From positions 82,662,292 to 82,726,291 of the forward strand of contig NC_080043.1 of NCBI RefSeq assembly GCF_012489685.1: a stretch of DNA of 64,000 nt, read 5' to 3'. Position 1 is the stretch's first letter, and the number at the start of each line of letters is the position of its first letter. Position numbers and translations under genes: made by a program. The notes below the pieces were generated by a model that was not told the origin of the DNA, ran no database searches, and saw nothing but the letters and a program-made list of their open reading frames with translations. The stretch comes from Lotus japonicus. Taxonomy: Eukaryota; Streptophyta; Magnoliopsida; Fabales; Fabaceae. This document shows, one piece after another, positions 1-11,300 of the stretch.

Positions 1-120
1 CAGAATTTCTGATGCATAATTCCTTGTGCCCGTGTGACAGTCTGTTATGATTGCGTGTAGATATGCTTATCTCCTGTGTGTGATTGTGTATTTTACTGTT
101 ACTATCTATCTTTAATTTTC

Positions 121-160
121 AACCGTTGATCTTAAAGTGCTTTTTGAATCAACAACGGTT
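121..160. repeat. Imperfect inverted repeat upstream of envelope-position ORF
   Basis: AACCGTTGAT at 121-130 pairs with ATCAACAACGGTT at 148-160, leaving a 3-base bulge and a 17-base loop. The same structure occurs at 24602-24641 upstream of the second copy of the ORF. It sits about 160 bases ahead of the start codon, followed by a CT-rich leader. Role unknown; it could be an RNA hairpin in a subgenomic leader. Confidence 0.6.
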
Positions 161-316
161 ATTTGATAAAACCCACTATACACACACGTTCTCGTTCACT
201 TCCGGTTTTCACTCTCGCACTCTCTGCTTTTCAAAACCGCTCCTCTCGATTTCTCTCTCGATCTCTCTTCATCTTTCAAACTTCATCTTCTACCTCAAAC
301 CTTCAACCTCTTCAAA

Positions 317-3166
317 ATGGTGAGACAAACCAGAAGATCTACTGCAGATGCACCTCAGTTCCCTCACATGGTAGTCGGTTTGGCAACGGGTCAAAGGGGC
401 TCTGAGAACCCGGCACAAGAACAAGTTCAAGCTCAAGAGCAGTTTGTTCCAATTGCAGAACGGGGCTGTGCCGTTCACTGTGTTTATCCTCCTGAGGAAC
501 TCCAAGTCCTGGCAGAATGGAGATTCAACCTCGACAACTTGGCTGCAAATGGGTTTGATCTTCGTCCTGAAGTCCAAGCTCAAGGTTGGGGAAACTACTT
601 CAACCGACTTCGAGGACCGGTGTATGAGAAGTTGGTCAAGGAATTCTGGAAGCACGCCGACTGCGATGATACTCTAGTGGTATCTCATATTCTTGGCAGG
701 AAGATCATCATCACGGAGAAGTCATTCGTGAATCTGCTAGGTGCAGAAACTGCTTATGGGTATCGGTTCCAACTGACGGAATCGAAGCTGAAACCCAGCA
801 CCAAGGACATAGTCAATCAGGCTCTGTACACCACCTTCAAACCGGGCAAGACGAGTTACAAGGTGATGGATCTTCACCCCAAACTCAGGATCTGGCACAA
901 GATCCTGCTCAACTGCATCAATCAGAGACCGAAGGGCAGTTCCCCCGACTACATCAACTTCAACCAGAAGGCGATGTTATTTTTCATCCAAAATCAGGAG
1001 AAGATCTGCCTTCCCTACTTCCTGTTCTCTTACTTGAAGGAATGCATCCGGAAGTCTCGCACCACCGCCTCCATCAAGTCTGCAATCAAATATATCCCTT
1101 TTGGGAGGCTGCTCTCAGACTTTCTAATTGAAAGCAACTTGGTGCAAGATTTGATCAATGCTGGTTGCACAGAGGATTTGAGCACAGTTGTCAGTGATGT
1201 CTTCACTGCAAATTCTCTGAAGAAGATGGGTTTGGTCCAGAAGAAGATTGCTCCTGCTCATGAAGACACATCTTCTGAGATCAGAGGAAGAAGAATGCCT
1301 CTGAATGACTACCCTCTGTGGACTCAAGCAGACAATCCTGACGCCATCAGATGCTATGTTGAAGATCTAAGGGCTCAAGGATTCGAAATTGACCTTGATG
1401 ATTTCGTCAGCAGACTGCCACCAGCTCCAGAGTTTCCTTCTCCTCCCAAGAAGAAAGCTCAGAGGAAGATGGTTCTGGACGAATCTTCTGAGGACTCTGA
1501 TGTCCCTCTGGTCAAGAAGACAAAGAGAAAGCCTAATGATGATGATGGTGATGATAGTGAGGATGGTCCTCCTAAGAAGAAGCAGAAGAAGGTCAGAATC
1601 GTGGTGAAGCCTACTCGGGTGGAACCAGCTGCTGCAGTGGTCAGAAGGACTGAAGCTCCTGCCAGAGTGACTCGATCATCAGCACATTCAAGTAAGCCTG
1701 CACTTGCTTCTGATGATGATTTGAATTTATTTGATGCACTTCCTATTTCTGCCTTGCTTCAACACTCCTCAAATCCCCTCACTCCTATTCCTGAATCCCA
1801 ACCAGCCGCACAAACCACCTCTCCACCACATTCCCCACGATCCTCCTTCTTTCAACCTTCTCCTACTGAAGCACCTCTCTGGAATTTGCTTCAGAACCCA
1901 ACCTCTAGGTCAGAAGATCCAACCTCTCTCCTTACCATTCCGTACGACCCATTATCTTCTGAACCCATCATCCATGACCAACCAGAGCCCAACCAAACAG
2001 AACCCCAACCCAGAACGTCTGATCACTCTGCTCCCAGAGCATCAGCACGTCCTGCTGCTAGAACCACGGATACAGACTCTTCAACAGCCTTTACACCTGT
2101 ATCCTTCCCTATCAATGTTGTTGATTCTTTTCCCTCCAATAACTCTGAATCCATGAGAAAATTCATGGAGGTTAGAAAAGAGAAGGTGTCTGCCTTGGAA
2201 GAGTATTACCTTACCTGTCCAAGCCCTAGGAGATATCCTGGCCCTAGACCTGAACGTCTAGTTGACCCAGATGAACCTATCTTGGCCAATCCTATCCAAG
2301 AGGCAGACCCCTTAGTTCAACAAGCTCACCCTGTCCCTGACCAACATGAACCTATTCAACCAGACCCTGAACCTGCACAATCAGTGTCTAACCAATCCTC
2401 GGTTAGATCACCTCACCCTCTGGTTGAAACTTCAGACCCTCGCCGTGGAACCTCTGAACCCAATGGTCCCATGATTAACATTGGTTCTCCACAAGGTGCC
2501 TCTGAAGCTCATAGCAGCAATCACTCAGCCTCTCCTGCACCCAACCTCTCCATGATTCCCTATACTCACCTTCAACCCACATCTCTCTCTGAGTGCATCA
2601 ATATCTTCTATCATGAAGCCTCCTTGAGGCTCCGCAATGTGCACGGTCAGACTGATCTCAGTGAGAATGCTGAAAATGTGGCTGATGAGTGGAACAATCT
2701 GAGCACTTGGCTAGTGGCTCAAGTTCCGATTATGATGCAGCTCCTGCATGCAGAGGGCAGTCAGAGCATTGAGGCTGCAAAGCAAAGGTTTGCTAGAAGG
2801 GTGGCTCTTCATGAACTAGAACAGAGAAATACGCTTCTTGAAGCTATTGAAGAAGCCAAGAGAAAGAAAGAACAAGCAGAAGAAGCTGCACGTCAAGCAG
2901 CAGCTCAGGCTGAACAAGCCAGACTTGAGGCAGAGCGTCTTGAAGCTGAGGCTGAGGCAGAGCGACTTGCACCAGTTGTGTTTACTCCTGCTGCTTCTGC
3001 TTCCATTCCAGATCCTCAAGCTGCTCAGAATGTTCCTTCCAGCTCTACTCAGACAAGCTCATCCAGACTCGACATCATGGAACAACGTCTTGACACTCAT
3101 GAATCCATGCTGATTGAGATGAAGCAAATGATGATGGAACTTCTGCGACGCACTGACAAACCTTAG
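317..3166 (+). CDS. Envelope-position protein of Sirevirus-like element, 949 aa
   Basis: Uninterrupted 949-codon frame in the position where SIRE1-type elements carry an env-like gene. Residues about 90-260 resemble the 'putative plant transposon protein' domain common in legume retroelements (family recognition from memory). After it come acidic and Lys-rich clusters (PPKKKAQRK near 375, PPKKKQKKVR near 420) that look like nuclear localisation signals, a long Pro/Ser/Thr-rich middle, and a C-terminal Ala/Glu/Arg coiled coil (about 820-895). I see no signal peptide and no hydrophobic membrane segment, so 'envelope' describes position rather than shape. The start was chosen because the context is good (AAAATGG) and the second copy aligns from the same Met. 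The sister ORF at 24800 has exactly the same length with about 39 replacements. Function unknown. Confidence 0.8.
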   Translation: MVRQTRRSTADAPQFPHMVVGLATGQRGSENPAQEQVQAQEQFVPIAERGCAVHCVYPPEELQVLAEWRFNLDNLAANGFDLRPEVQAQGWGNYFNRLRGPVYEKLVKEFWKHADCDDTLVVSHILGRKIIITEKSFVNLLGAETAYGYRFQLTESKLKPSTKDIVNQALYTTFKPGKTSYKVMDLHPKLRIWHKILLNCINQRPKGSSPDYINFNQKAMLFFIQNQEKICLPYFLFSYLKECIRKSRTTASIKSAIKYIPFGRLLSDFLIESNLVQDLINAGCTEDLSTVVSDVFTANSLKKMGLVQKKIAPAHEDTSSEIRGRRMPLNDYPLWTQADNPDAIRCYVEDLRAQGFEIDLDDFVSRLPPAPEFPSPPKKKAQRKMVLDESSEDSDVPLVKKTKRKPNDDDGDDSEDGPPKKKQKKVRIVVKPTRVEPAAAVVRRTEAPARVTRSSAHSSKPALASDDDLNLFDALPISALLQHSSNPLTPIPESQPAAQTTSPPHSPRSSFFQPSPTEAPLWNLLQNPTSRSEDPTSLLTIPYDPLSSEPIIHDQPEPNQTEPQPRTSDHSAPRASARPAARTTDTDSSTAFTPVSFPINVVDSFPSNNSESMRKFMEVRKEKVSALEEYYLTCPSPRRYPGPRPERLVDPDEPILANPIQEADPLVQQAHPVPDQHEPIQPDPEPAQSVSNQSSVRSPHPLVETSDPRRGTSEPNGPMINIGSPQGASEAHSSNHSASPAPNLSMIPYTHLQPTSLSECINIFYHEASLRLRNVHGQTDLSENAENVADEWNNLSTWLVAQVPIMMQLLHAEGSQSIEAAKQRFARRVALHELEQRNTLLEAIEEAKRKKEQAEEAARQAAAQAEQARLEAERLEAEAEAERLAPVVFTPAASASIPDPQAAQNVPSSSTQTSSSRLDIMEQRLDTHESMLIEMKQMMMELLRRTDKP

Positions 3167-3375
3167 TTTTAGGATCTCTTCTTTTTCTTCTTTCGTTAAC
3201 CTTGTTTTCCTTTTGTTAAACTCTGTTTCTTTTTTATTTACTTATTTTAATTTGTTCGTTTGTGATTATATATGCATATATATATATATATATCGTTGTG
3301 TCACATATGTTTGCTAAACTCGTTTTATTCATAACTTGTTTTGTGTTTACATCATATTTCTTTACATCATATAAT

Positions 3376-3768
3376 CTAGAATGGAGGATCTCTCCTCATT
3401 CTTCTGCACTCCTGGCGCTGCTCTGACCTATCCTTCTCCAGACGATCCAGTCCATGCTGGATGTTTTTGAGCCTAACATTTAGCTCATCCCTCTCCAGAA
3501 TCTCTTCTGAAGTCCTGAGCTTCTCTTCCAAACACTCTTTCTCTTCCAGCAGCTTGAGTTCAAGCCGGCTGAGTTCTTGCACCTCCTCCACGAAGGCAAG
3601 AAATTCCTTCAGGTCTCTCTCCAACTCTGGACGCAGGTCCTCTTCCAGCAGTGTCCGTGTCAGCTCCGCGATGGTAGTTGCACCCTCTGAATGCCTGATG
3701 TTCAGGAACAAGTCCTCTTCAAAGGCCTTCTTCCTCAGCTCTTCTAGTGCTACGTTGTATGATTCCAT
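3376..3768 (-). CDS. Antisense coiled-coil ORF of Sirevirus-like element, 130 aa
   Basis: Minus-strand frame of 130 codons in the untranslated part between the envelope-position ORF and the 3' end of the element. The product is rich in Glu, Leu, Arg and Lys with heptad-like runs (ELSRLELKLLEEKE, RLEKDRSEQRQE), so a coiled coil is likely; no known domain is recognised. A TATA-like box lies 55 bases ahead of the ATG. The second element has the same ORF with no indel. Antisense ORFs with their own transcription are known in Tat-lineage gypsy elements; I do not recall one described for this group. Caution: of about 13 base differences between the copies, about 9 change the protein, so selection on this frame is not shown. 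Confidence 0.45.
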   Translation of the reverse strand: MESYNVALEELRKKAFEEDLFLNIRHSEGATTIAELTRTLLEEDLRPELERDLKEFLAFVEEVQELSRLELKLLEEKECLEEKLRTSEEILERDELNVRLKNIQHGLDRLEKDRSEQRQECRRMRRDPPF

Positions 3769-3822
3769 TCTTTTTTACTGAAAATTATTCGAGGTGTGAA
3801 GCTTACCTTTCTCTCCAACGCT

Positions 3823-3830
3823 TTATATAG
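3823..3830 (-). promoter_or_regulatory. TATA-like box for antisense ORF
   Basis: On the minus strand the sequence reads CTATATAA, 55 bases before the antisense ATG at 3768. The equivalent place in the second copy (28306-28314) reads CTATAAAAA: the sequence differs but a TATA character is kept. No transcript evidence is available here. Confidence 0.4.
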
Positions 3831-4019
3831 GCTTCACTTTCTCTCTGAAAGTTAATGCTCTTACAGTTTCTCGAGGTTAAGTTCTTGGTAACTGACCCTT
3901 CTATTTACTCACTTGACCGGTGGTAAACGTTCATCCCTTGCATTAACTCTTCTATTTATTTTCGCCTAACTCTGATTCTTACATCGTTTTCATTTTCTTT
4001 TAAACTTAAACCTTCTCTC

Positions 4020-4091
4020 AGGGGGAGTACCTTGTACTTCAAGCTAAGTTTTTCACACCCCAGGCTTTTTGCTTATGACAAAAAGGGGGAG
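4020..4091 (+). promoter_or_regulatory. Two polypurine tracts (GGGGGAG)
   Basis: AGGGGGAG at 4020-4027 and AAAAAGGGGGAG at 4080-4091 match the polypurine tracts that prime plus-strand synthesis. The complete copy has four such tracts, only the last of which abuts the LTR. Repeated polypurine tracts before the 3' LTR are a known Sirevirus trait. Confidence 0.6.
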
Positions 4092-4372
4092 TAAACCCAG
4101 TTTTTGATGTGTAAGATGTGTTAGTGTGATTTATTTTTCTTTTGGAGACTTTAAGAGTTCCACCTTCATGACCATAGATGTGTCACTGGGCAAATACAAG
4201 GAATACATTTCACTTCTTCTGAAGTGATTATAAGTTGACTCTGATACCCAAGACTCTGATACCTTGTCCATGACTCTGATCACTTATGCGCTCTGATTAT
4301 TCGTTTTTCATCTATGTCATAAGTTTTTCACTCTGAACTCTTATATTATTTAGCTCAGAATCTAGACTTTCG

Positions 4373-5847
4373 GACGGCATCAAATATAGCATCAAAAAGA
4401 TCTTTTGTTTTCCTGGTTCTTCTATTCAAGGGATGGATATAGCTGGATGTGTATGATTTGAATGGATTGTTTCATGAATTCATAAATGGGGTGTTTTCTT
4501 TCAGTGTGAATCTACAACTTTGCTGTTCTTTCTCAGTAGCACCTTAATGTGTGTGTGTGTGTGGGGGGGGGGGGTTTGTAGGATTTTGCTACTCTTTTGA
4601 TGTGGTATTTTGCTTGTATTGATCACCTTCTGCAGCTTGTTTTCTCTTTCCACCCTTGCACTTTGAAGGTTATATGTAGTTCAATTGATTGTGGCTTCTT
4701 AGTGCTTCTAATCATATATAGTGTCAACTTCTAATTGGTGATGGTGATGTTGTCTACATATGTTGCAATGAGCAAATGAACATGTTAGAAGCTATTATTG
4801 TGGTTGTGTTGTGTGTTCAAATGCTTCTTTGTTAAGAAAATCATCCCTTCTTGGGTTGATTCATATGTACTAGTATTACACTTTGCCTTCTGCTGTTGCT
4901 GAGTGCATTCTAAAGGGGAAAAGGTTAGTAGTAAAAAATAAAGGGGAATAGTACTAAATTGTTCTCACTGGATTCGACTGCTTAATTGGCTATTGAATAC
5001 CAAGTGAGGAAGAGAAACTTGTGAGAGAATGATTTCTGAATTCATTAACCAAAGTTGAGTGAAGTAGTGTTTTTTCTAATGAGCATCTGGACAGTTACTA
5101 ACAGTGTCAGTAACTGTAAACTGTAAAAATTTCACACTCACAGCAACTTTGTCAGAATACAAAGCTGGGCTTACACTTAAGCTAAGATCCCTACCGCCCC
5201 CTTCAAACTCTGGTGTAAGACATACTCATCAAACACCCCAAGTTTGCTCCTCAAATCATTAAAACTTGATTCATGGGAGAGCTTGATTTGTGGGAGAGGT
5301 TTACGACATGTTAAGTTACTCATTTCAAAATATAAATTGTTTAAGGTTATACACCGTGTTTGGTTTTTAATTAAAAATAACATTTATCTCATAAATTGGA
5401 TCATGATTTTCAATGAACATTCGCCCAATGGAATGCACTTGTTGGATTGAGTGAATGTAACCCAACAGAGTTACAAATAGTTCTGCTTTGGAATTCTAAA
5501 TCAATAGTTAATGCTCAGATCGATCGGAAAAAAATTATTGCACGAAACCGACGAAATTTCAAATGGTTCTGCTTTGGAATTCTAAATCAATAGTTACAAT
5601 GCTCAGATCGGAAAAAATTGTTGCATGAATTTAACAATATGGAAATGCAAACATGTTTTCCGTTAAGATCTCAGCATTGTAAAAATAACGAAGACTTATG
5701 AAAATCTACATCCAATGTCCTGTAAAAACCTAAGATTCACTACCACGAAGTATAGCAGCAGGTCTTATACAGTAAAATTTTAGGTCTTATCCAGTAAAAT
5801 TTTCCTGTGAGCTTTAGTACTTTGCATCAATTATGATTCTATGTGTA
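4373..5847. other. Intergenic, no gene seen
   Basis: AT-rich DNA between the truncated element and the solo LTR. It holds a short TG microsatellite running into a run of about ten G (4550-4574) and a local near-repeat of about 50 bases (5476-5530 and 5565-5618, sharing 'ttctgctttggaattctaaatc'-like text). No splice-bounded or long coding frame is convincing on either strand. Confidence 0.6.
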
Positions 5848-5852
5848 ACGTC

Positions 5853-7074
5853 TGTAAGATCAAGTTTTGATCTAGTAGTACAACTCTATGTTTTGATGAT
5901 TACAAGTTAACCTTTTGATATGAACAATTGTGGTACTCTAACGTGTTTTTCTGAGTGTGCTATTTACAGGCTCTGACCTCAACTCAATCTCACACAAATC
6001 AGAAGCACTGTGTATAAAGGGTAACCCAAGCAACGCTTTCGCATTCACCATGTTCAGTATGAACAGTGGAAAAGCTTCAGAAGTTCTGAAGCTATACAAA
6101 CTCTGATGTGGACTCAGTCGCTAGAAGCTCTGAAGATCCAGAAGTTCTGATAACCAAGAAACACTGAAGGTTCAGATGTTCTGATGGTGTAGAAGACTCT
6201 GAAGATCCAGAAGCTGAATAGTGGAAACTCTGAAGTCCAGAAGCAAGAAACTCTGAAGGCCATGTTCTTCCCTCTGAGTTCAGAATCAGAAGATACAATG
6301 GTCAGAGGATCTGTGCTTTCCCTCTGACTCTGATCAACCGGCTTCACAAGTTCCAATATGAAGTATTCCCCTGATCAGAAGTCTCCTAGGTTAAAAGGTC
6401 AAGTCGCTATCCAAGTACAAAAGCAAGTGTACCTTCCTGACGACCTACCTAACGTTCTCAGCCACAGCAGAAGCTGGATTTTCCAGAACTGCCCTCCAAC
6501 GGTAGCATTTCCCATGCAACGCTCAACCCTAATCCTTGGAGTATATATAGAGGCTGAAGATTGAAAGAAGCGGTGAAGAAACTAGAAAGAAACACATATA
6601 CGCGCAAGACATATTCAAAATATTCTAAGCTTTCTTTCATCTGAAATTCATTGTGTTTACTATTAGCTTTTTAGAAGCAAATCTCTTGTAAACATTTCTT
6701 TGATAAACAGTTTGTTTAGTTCCTTTAGGAGATCAAGGTTGATCGGATCCTAGAGAAGACTAAGAGAGTGAATCTTAGTGTGAGCTAAGTCAGTGTAATT
6801 GTTAGTCACTTGTAGGTTTCAAGTGCAGTTGTAACTCTTACCTGATTAGTGGATTGCCTTCATTCTAAGAAGGAAGAAATCACCTTAACGGGTGGACTGG
6901 AGTAGCTTGAGTGATTTATCAAGTGAACCAGGATAAAATCCTTGTGTGCTTTTCTATCTCTTATCTTTAGCACTTAAGTTCTCGAAAGATTTGTCAAAAT
7001 CTTTAAGATGGAAGTTTTGTTCTGAAAACGTTATTCAAACCCCCCCCCCCTTTCTACCGTTTTTCATACCTTCA
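5853..7074 (+). mobile_element. Solo LTR, Sirevirus-like family
   Basis: Begins TGTAAGATCAAG and ends CCTTCA, as do the LTR pair at 21103 and 29057. It is flanked by a perfect 5-bp duplication ACGTC (5848-5852 and 7075-7079), so it inserted as a full element and then recombined to a single LTR. It has a TATATATAG promoter motif near 6541 and the same TCTGA/TCAGA-rich upstream block as its relatives. It lacks the 65-base internal duplication found in the young LTR pair, so it belongs to an older or separate subgroup. Confidence 0.93.
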
Positions 7075-7079
7075 ACGTC

Positions 7080-8145
7080 TCTTGCGTAAAGTCAAAAAAA
7101 AAAGTTTAATATGACTAAGATGAAAATGTTAAAATTGATGAATATTAATGCAAAGATATGATTGAATTAGGAATGCACACACGAGAGATAAAGTTGGGTA
7201 GCTCCTATTATAGATCTCCTACTAAGTTAGGTGGTTTAATCCTGTAGGTAGATAAATCATATATGCAATGCAGCTGGAAGGAGTTCAATATTTTGAAGTA
7301 GAGACCTAGAAAAAACTACAGGTCAAAATTATTGGGAGAAATTTAACAATAACAATCTATCTGTAAACTTAATATATACATAATAATATGGAGTAGAACA
7401 ATTTGTAGTTAACCCAACCTAAAAGAAATGCACTTAGGTTAGGAGGACCATGATAGACATAAATTATAAGTTTATGAATCACGTGTGTGGAAGTTTGACA
7501 AGTTATTAGAGTTGATTTATTTGAGTCTATTTTATAGAGAGAAGACCCACATAACTTAACGACAACATGTGTTAGAAAAACAATTCCTCACAACCTTTAA
7601 ATAAGGACACTATAATTTGCAGTCTGACTTGATGGATATATACTAATATACATCTTCTGGAATCAATTAAGTAATCAGTTAAATTGATAACTGGTTACCG
7701 AGACTAACTCCAAAAGGATTACATAACTATGAATTCTTGAGTTAATGACTTCTAATCCACGTTGTTCACTTGATATAAATAATTAGACTAAATTCATATT
7801 TTATTAATTAGACATGATATTAATTGCAAGTCTCAAATTATCCACATATAGTCGTATGTTTGAATCAGCCAATATCCTGATATAACGCCATCATACAAGC
7901 ATTTTTGATAGGGGCTTAAACTCAGCTGCCCAATCAAACCACAGCTAACAATATTAACAGAAGGAAGGTGTGAGGATGGCAGAAAAGTAAACATTCTTGC
8001 AATTCTTCACACCATCTAACAGAAAAATATCAAATGCTCATCTGCCCGATTTAAGGGGTAGCATTCTCTTGGAAGAACACAATTTCAGGGTTTAAAATAA
8101 AATGCCGAATCTACCCTCGCTTATTAAAGAATTTCAAATCTGCAA
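7080..8145. other. Intergenic, downstream of E2 gene
   Basis: AT-rich sequence following the 3' end of the minus-strand E2 gene. I see no coding frame, RNA gene or recognisable transposon ends. Confidence 0.6.
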
Positions 8146-8146
8146 A

Positions 8147-8152
8147 ATTTAT
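8147..8152 (-). terminator. Candidate polyadenylation signal of E2 gene
   Basis: AATAAA on the minus strand, about 165 bases after the E2 stop codon at 8314. Position and sequence fit a plant polyadenylation signal; other A-rich sites nearby could also serve. Confidence 0.45.
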
Positions 8153-8313
8153 TTTTCAGGGATTGAAGACATCAATCAAAAATTGGTCAGGGATACAATC
8201 AATCAATCCCAAATGGGAAACATGGAAATACCCAGATGAACAAACCTCATCCTCAGCCTGCAATATCACTTTTAAGGAATTGAGTACGTCATGGCAGCTT
8301 TCTATTTACTTCT

Positions 8314-11300
8314 CTACAACAACATGGATTCTGGGTTTTCTATATAGCCTTTGAATGCTTTTAACCATTCTGCGCCAATTGCACCTGAACAGAACAATTA
8401 AGTGTAAACAGAACAAGCTTAATTTTTAATCATAAAAAATAAGAATAACAAGCAGCGGCAGCAGATGAACAATGATTACCATCTATTACACGATGATCAC
8501 AGCTGAGGGTCACAGACATGAAGGAAGCAAACTTGAATTCTTCAGCACCAGAACCCGGGATGACCCTCCTCTCAGCTGCTCATGTAAAAAACGAAAAGCA
8601 GGGAATTGAAATCAAGAGAATAGGAAGAATGACTGCAGTTAATAAAAGAAACGAAGGTTAAAGGCTAAATTCTTCTCACCGGATCCAACTGCAAGAATGC
8701 CAGCTTGAGGAGGATTGATGATCGCACAAAATTGTTTGACACCAAATGGCCCTCCCAAGTTAGACACAGTAAATGTACCTCCCTGCAATGTGTATGAACC
8801 CAAAAATCATAAGCCAGTGCAAGGGGTCATCATTCATAAATGAATAGCAATAATGATGAAATTCAGTAACCTCATAATCTTGGGGTTTCAAGCTGTTTTC
8901 TCTGGCTTTCTTGGCCAACTGTTTGACCTCTTCACCTATTGCCGAGAGGCCTTTCTTGTCTGCATCCTGCAAATATATAAACACAAAGTCAATTTAGAAC
9001 CTACAATTGGAACTAAGACCATAAATATCTTTGAAAAATTAGAAAGAGGCCCTCACGCACCCTGATGACTGGAACAAAGAGTCCATTATCAGTCTGTACT
9101 GCAACATTGACATTCACATTATGATACCTGCACAAAAAACAAATGTTACATTTAAGGCAATTCACAAATTTGATAGCAATACCGTAATACCTAGAAAAAA
9201 TTGTTAACTTACTGGCGAATATATTCATTTGTCCACGAACTGTTACACTGAGGAACTTTGCGGAGCGCCAAAGCAGCAGCCTGAAAAAAAAAAGTACGCA
9301 TATAATTTAATATGTATGTCTCAACCTTCCTCCACAGAATTGATGGTTCAAGCCAAAAAAAGTATTTCAGTGACTTGTGAGTCACGCGTTTTGAGCTAAA
9401 ATTGCAACTTGGCTAACACACTAACAGTATTAGGCGAAAATCAATTTCACTAAATTGAATACAGCTTTTTAAAAATAGATGATAGCCACTTTCAAGTTGA
9501 AACCTAGCTTTTCTGCTGACAATATGTACACAAACTAATGAACTGCTCTTTGAATGGTTTTAGCCTGAAACTCATGGAGTTCTCTGAATCCATAAGCAGT
9601 AAGGAAAAAAAGATATAAAATAGCCTACATGTTCCATAATTTGGTAAAAAGTTACACAGCAGTGTTCTTTGAGTGGAAGGTCCACCAAAAGCAACACTGA
9701 CATTTTGTTCCATGTTAACAACAAACAAGTGAAAAGTCATTTTCAAGGTGATCTAAGCAGTCATAGCATTCCATATGTATTTTCATTAAATATGATATTT
9801 CTAATCTACTTACTAAGAACCTAATCAACATCCAAAACATGGATGAATGGAAGAAGATATGCAAGTAACAAGCTCAGATATTTTGGTCAGAGAAAGGTCT
9901 AATACCTTGATTACAAGGTCATTAACTGATATGCGAGCCCCACCAGAAGATTCTTGCAACGAATTAAGTTGGGTCCGTAAACTGTAGATACGGGGTTCCA
10001 ATTGTCAAAAAATATTTGTACTAACAGGTAAACCTATTGACAATAGAGAAACTCACCTCATGAGTTTGTCAACACATGTATCTACTGTTAAATAGTAATG
10101 AGGAATAGTTTGTTTGGATAATAATAGACGTGAAGCTGTGACCTGTCAGAAATGTAGAGTTTAGTTTCTGGTAAAAACTATAACTTGTGCTTTCAGCCTT
10201 TCACAAGGTTATTATCAGAACAGCACAAAATAAAATATGCCAATAATGACGAGAAAGAGTACCAAGAAGCATGTGAACTCTTGTTCACAAAAAATTGTGA
10301 TCAGGTGTGACATGGTACTAAAAAATGGATGTGTGAAACACAAGTATCAACCAATAAAATTTTCAGAAACAAATGGTCTTTGATTGATGTGATAAACTAC
10401 CTTCCTAATCTGAGAGACAGGAATGTCAGTATAATCCAATGCTGCATCAGTTGTAACCTTGGCCTTTGAGGGTGCTGAAACTTCTTTAGCACCAGAAGCT
10501 GCATCAGAGGTAAAAAAGGTTTAATGTAATCAATCCAATCAGCCAAGTAAAACAGGATATACTAGAGCTACCATGAGAGGTAGAACAGATGACTTTTCTA
10601 ACAATAAATAATTTGTTCCACTTGAGTATGTACAGAATACAGCAAGACAAAAAGTAATACCCAGGTAATCATCAATGTCACCCTTTACAATGAGGCCGTC
10701 AGGTCCTGTTCCTTTAATGCTAGAGATGGGTATCTGCATTGGAGAGGGACACACATTAATGTCATTAAAATGTCTTAATTTAGTTATTTCACATCAAGAC
10801 ATTCCACCAAGGTATTTAGTATTAGTAACTGACATTTTTCTCTTCAGCCAACTTTCTAGCAAGAGGACTAGCAAATATGCGATCTCCAGATGAAGGTGCC
10901 GCACTGGGTTTGGAAACCTTTGGCTCAGGTTCTCGGGCAGGCTCCTCAACCACCTCTTTCTTTGGTGGAGGTGGGGCAGATGTTTCTTTGGCAGGGGGAG
11001 CACTAGGTTCAGATGCAGAAGCTTGGTAATCTTTAAACTTCGCAATATCACCCTCATCTTCAACAGTTATTGCAATTATCTGTCAAAGAAACTCTTCATG
11101 TTAATAGCTTTCATATGACAGAAGAGTTTAAAGTGCATAGGGAAGAAAATTGTGCATTCAAAATGAGGAACACTGATAGACATGTTTCAGATTGTAATCT
11201 TTGTATTATTCTAGACTCTAGATTGCATTCGATAGCATGCAGTAGGCTTAGACAGCAGCCCCTATTTCCCCTACAGTTACTTACAGTTAATTAGTTGCTT

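Larger units (their letters stand above)
1..4372 (+). mobile_element. Sirevirus-like Ty1/copia element, 3' internal part, truncated
   Basis: From about position 17 to 4372 this stretch is collinear with 24498-28856 of the complete element further right, with few indels. It contains the envelope-position ORF, the antisense ORF and two GGGGGAG polypurine tracts. Collinearity stops abruptly at about 4372, before the last two polypurine tracts and before any LTR, so the element is truncated on the right; the left continues beyond the window. The downstream LTR at 5853 is not its partner, because that LTR has its own flanking duplication. Assignment to SIRE1-type Sireviruses rests on the gag of the sister copy and on an extra ORF after pol. 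Confidence 0.85.

Noticed and set aside
3781..3815. Mini-intron (GTAAGC...TTTTCAG, minus strand) in the antisense leader
   Set aside because: About 30 bases, too short for a plant intron.
4549..4574. TG/G-run as a regulatory or origin element
   Set aside because: A simple microsatellite followed by a G run, with no supporting context.
4373..7074. Treating the LTR at 5853 as the 3' LTR of the element at 1-4372
   Set aside because: The element breaks off before its last polypurine tracts, 1.5 kb of unrelated sequence follows, and the LTR has its own ACGTC duplication on both sides.
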